Below are positions 63,234 through 64,000 of a DNA stretch of 64,000 nt, piece by piece. Made by a program: the position numbers and the translations under genes. The notes under the pieces were generated by a model. It was not told where the DNA came from, did no database searches, and was given only the letters and a program-made list of their open reading frames with translations. The stretch covers positions 186,001-250,000 of the forward strand of contig NZ_AP012541.1 of NCBI RefSeq assembly GCF_000829035.1, given 5' to 3'. Every line of letters begins with the position of its first letter. The first letter of the stretch is position 1. This DNA comes from Lacticaseibacillus paracasei subsp. paracasei. GTDB taxonomy: Bacteria > Bacillota > Bacilli > Lactobacillales > Lactobacillaceae.

Positions 63234-63992
63234 GTGGCAATGTATCGGGAAAAACGTTTTGAAGAGATAAAAAAACTGTTGGCAGCACGCAGCGAGTTGA
63301 GTATCGAGGATATTATGAAGGCGGTTGGTGTTTCACGAGATACCGCACGCCGAGATATTGTTGCGCTTGATGCGCAAGGCGTTGCGAGACGAACTCGTGG
63401 CGGGTTGGTGTCTCTTAGCTTTGGTCACACGATTCCCAGCTACTCCGCGCGGCTGAAACGATTTTCAACTCAGAAAACAAAGATGGCTAAGTCAGCATTG
63501 ACGTTAATCAAACCTGGCGGCGTTTATTTCATTGATGATTCGACAACCTTATTAAAATTGTCGCAGTCCATTCGACAACCGGTGACAGTTTACACGCACA
63601 GTTTAGACAATGCGATCGCACTTTCAGTTGAAGAACGTGTTAATTTACATCTTTTTGGTGGCAAACTGGATCATCACGCCCGTTTCTTCTTTGAACCAAC
63701 GATGCTTGAAACACTTCGCCGAATCGCCTTTGATGCGGCATTTATCGGTGCAACGGCTATTGCCGAAGATGGGGTTTACTTTTCCTATATGGAAGATGCT
63801 CAGGTGAAGCAGGCGGCGGCGTTATCAGCACGCCGGGTGGTCGTGGTTTCTGAAACCGAAAAGTTTCAGATTGAAGCGCCTTATCGCGGGCTGGAACTCG
63901 GCCAGATTACCACACTTATTACGGATAAAAAATTATCGCAGACGCACAAGCAATGGTTTGCCCCACAGACCCAGTTTCTGCTCGGCGACTAA
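63234..63992 (+). CDS. DeoR/GlpR-family transcriptional regulator
   Basis: The 252-residue protein starts at GTG 63234 (AAGGAGG upstream) or ATG 63240. The N-terminal helix-turn-helix is LSIEDIMKAVGVSRDTARRDIVALDAQG, followed by the DeoR sensor domain (VYFIDDSTTLLKLSQ, AFIGATAIAEDGVYF, DAQVKQAAALSARRVVVVSETEKF). Such regulators respond to sugar phosphates and usually repress a nearby catabolic operon; the target must lie beyond the window's right edge. Confidence 0.92.
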   Translation: MAMYREKRFEEIKKLLAARSELSIEDIMKAVGVSRDTARRDIVALDAQGVARRTRGGLVSLSFGHTIPSYSARLKRFSTQKTKMAKSALTLIKPGGVYFIDDSTTLLKLSQSIRQPVTVYTHSLDNAIALSVEERVNLHLFGGKLDHHARFFFEPTMLETLRRIAFDAAFIGATAIAEDGVYFSYMEDAQVKQAAALSARRVVVVSETEKFQIEAPYRGLELGQITTLITDKKLSQTHKQWFAPQTQFLLGD

Positions 63993-64000
63993 CAACTGCT

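Overview
The window reads as chromosomal DNA of a low-to-mid GC Firmicute of the Lacticaseibacillus casei/paracasei/rhamnosus group. The signs are a phosphoketolase, L-lysine-type MurE beside an aspartate racemase (Lys-D-Asp cross-bridge), strong AAGGAGG ribosome-binding sites with frequent TTG/GTG starts, a T-box leader, a cre-like site, and protein families typical of lactobacilli. Assignment is by recognition of protein families only; no search was run.

Layout. 0-3 kb: 3' end of phosphoketolase and an OppA-type lipoprotein. 3.3-7.4 kb: a multi-permease ABC transporter operon and a Nudix hydrolase. 7.5-8.7 kb: a frameshifted baeRF-like gene. 8.7-11.5 kb: a compact module of an Rgg-type regulator, a divergent single-chain ABC exporter and, hidden behind the exporter, a 41-residue basic peptide gene. 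11.7-15.9 kb: a GC-rich palindromic element, a large FAD/NAD(P) protein and an NADH oxidase. 16-22.5 kb: TPM-domain protein, TSUP/DUF1634 exporter pair, small genes, flavodoxin, 2-hydroxyacid dehydrogenase. 23.6-25.6 kb: envelope-stress operon (GlsB-like, AmaP, DUF2273, two Asp23/Gls24). 25.9-28.2 kb: DUF969-DUF979-pcp operon with DUF979 broken by a stop codon. 30.5-36.2 kb: rsmG-noc-soj-spo0J-DUF951-ychF-DUF1129, an arrangement usual near the replication origin. 36.5-45.2 kb: guaB, a two-component system with a D,D-carboxypeptidase, a truncated greA, murE and racemase. 45.4-51.6 kb: aldo/keto reductase and the gluconate operon with a divergent RpiR regulator. 51.66-52.77 kb: an IS30-family element. 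53-64 kb: a Zur-box zinc transporter, phosphoesterase, PepF, LCP protein, BrnQ behind a T-box, a secreted 3D/RlpA-like wall protein and a DeoR-family regulator.

Items that stand out are: (1) the unannotated peptide gene tied to an ABC exporter and Rgg regulator, with a perfect 14-bp palindrome at the expected activator position; (2) a family of dispersed long-hairpin repeats whose copies differ in sequence but keep pairing; (3) an orphan SOS-type promoter with a LexA-like box and no gene behind it; (4) three genes disabled by single-base changes (baeRF-like, DUF979, greA) and one secreted protein whose signal peptide begins without a normal start codon.

All functions are inferred from sequence pattern and family knowledge. 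Positions of promoters, operators and terminators are read by eye.
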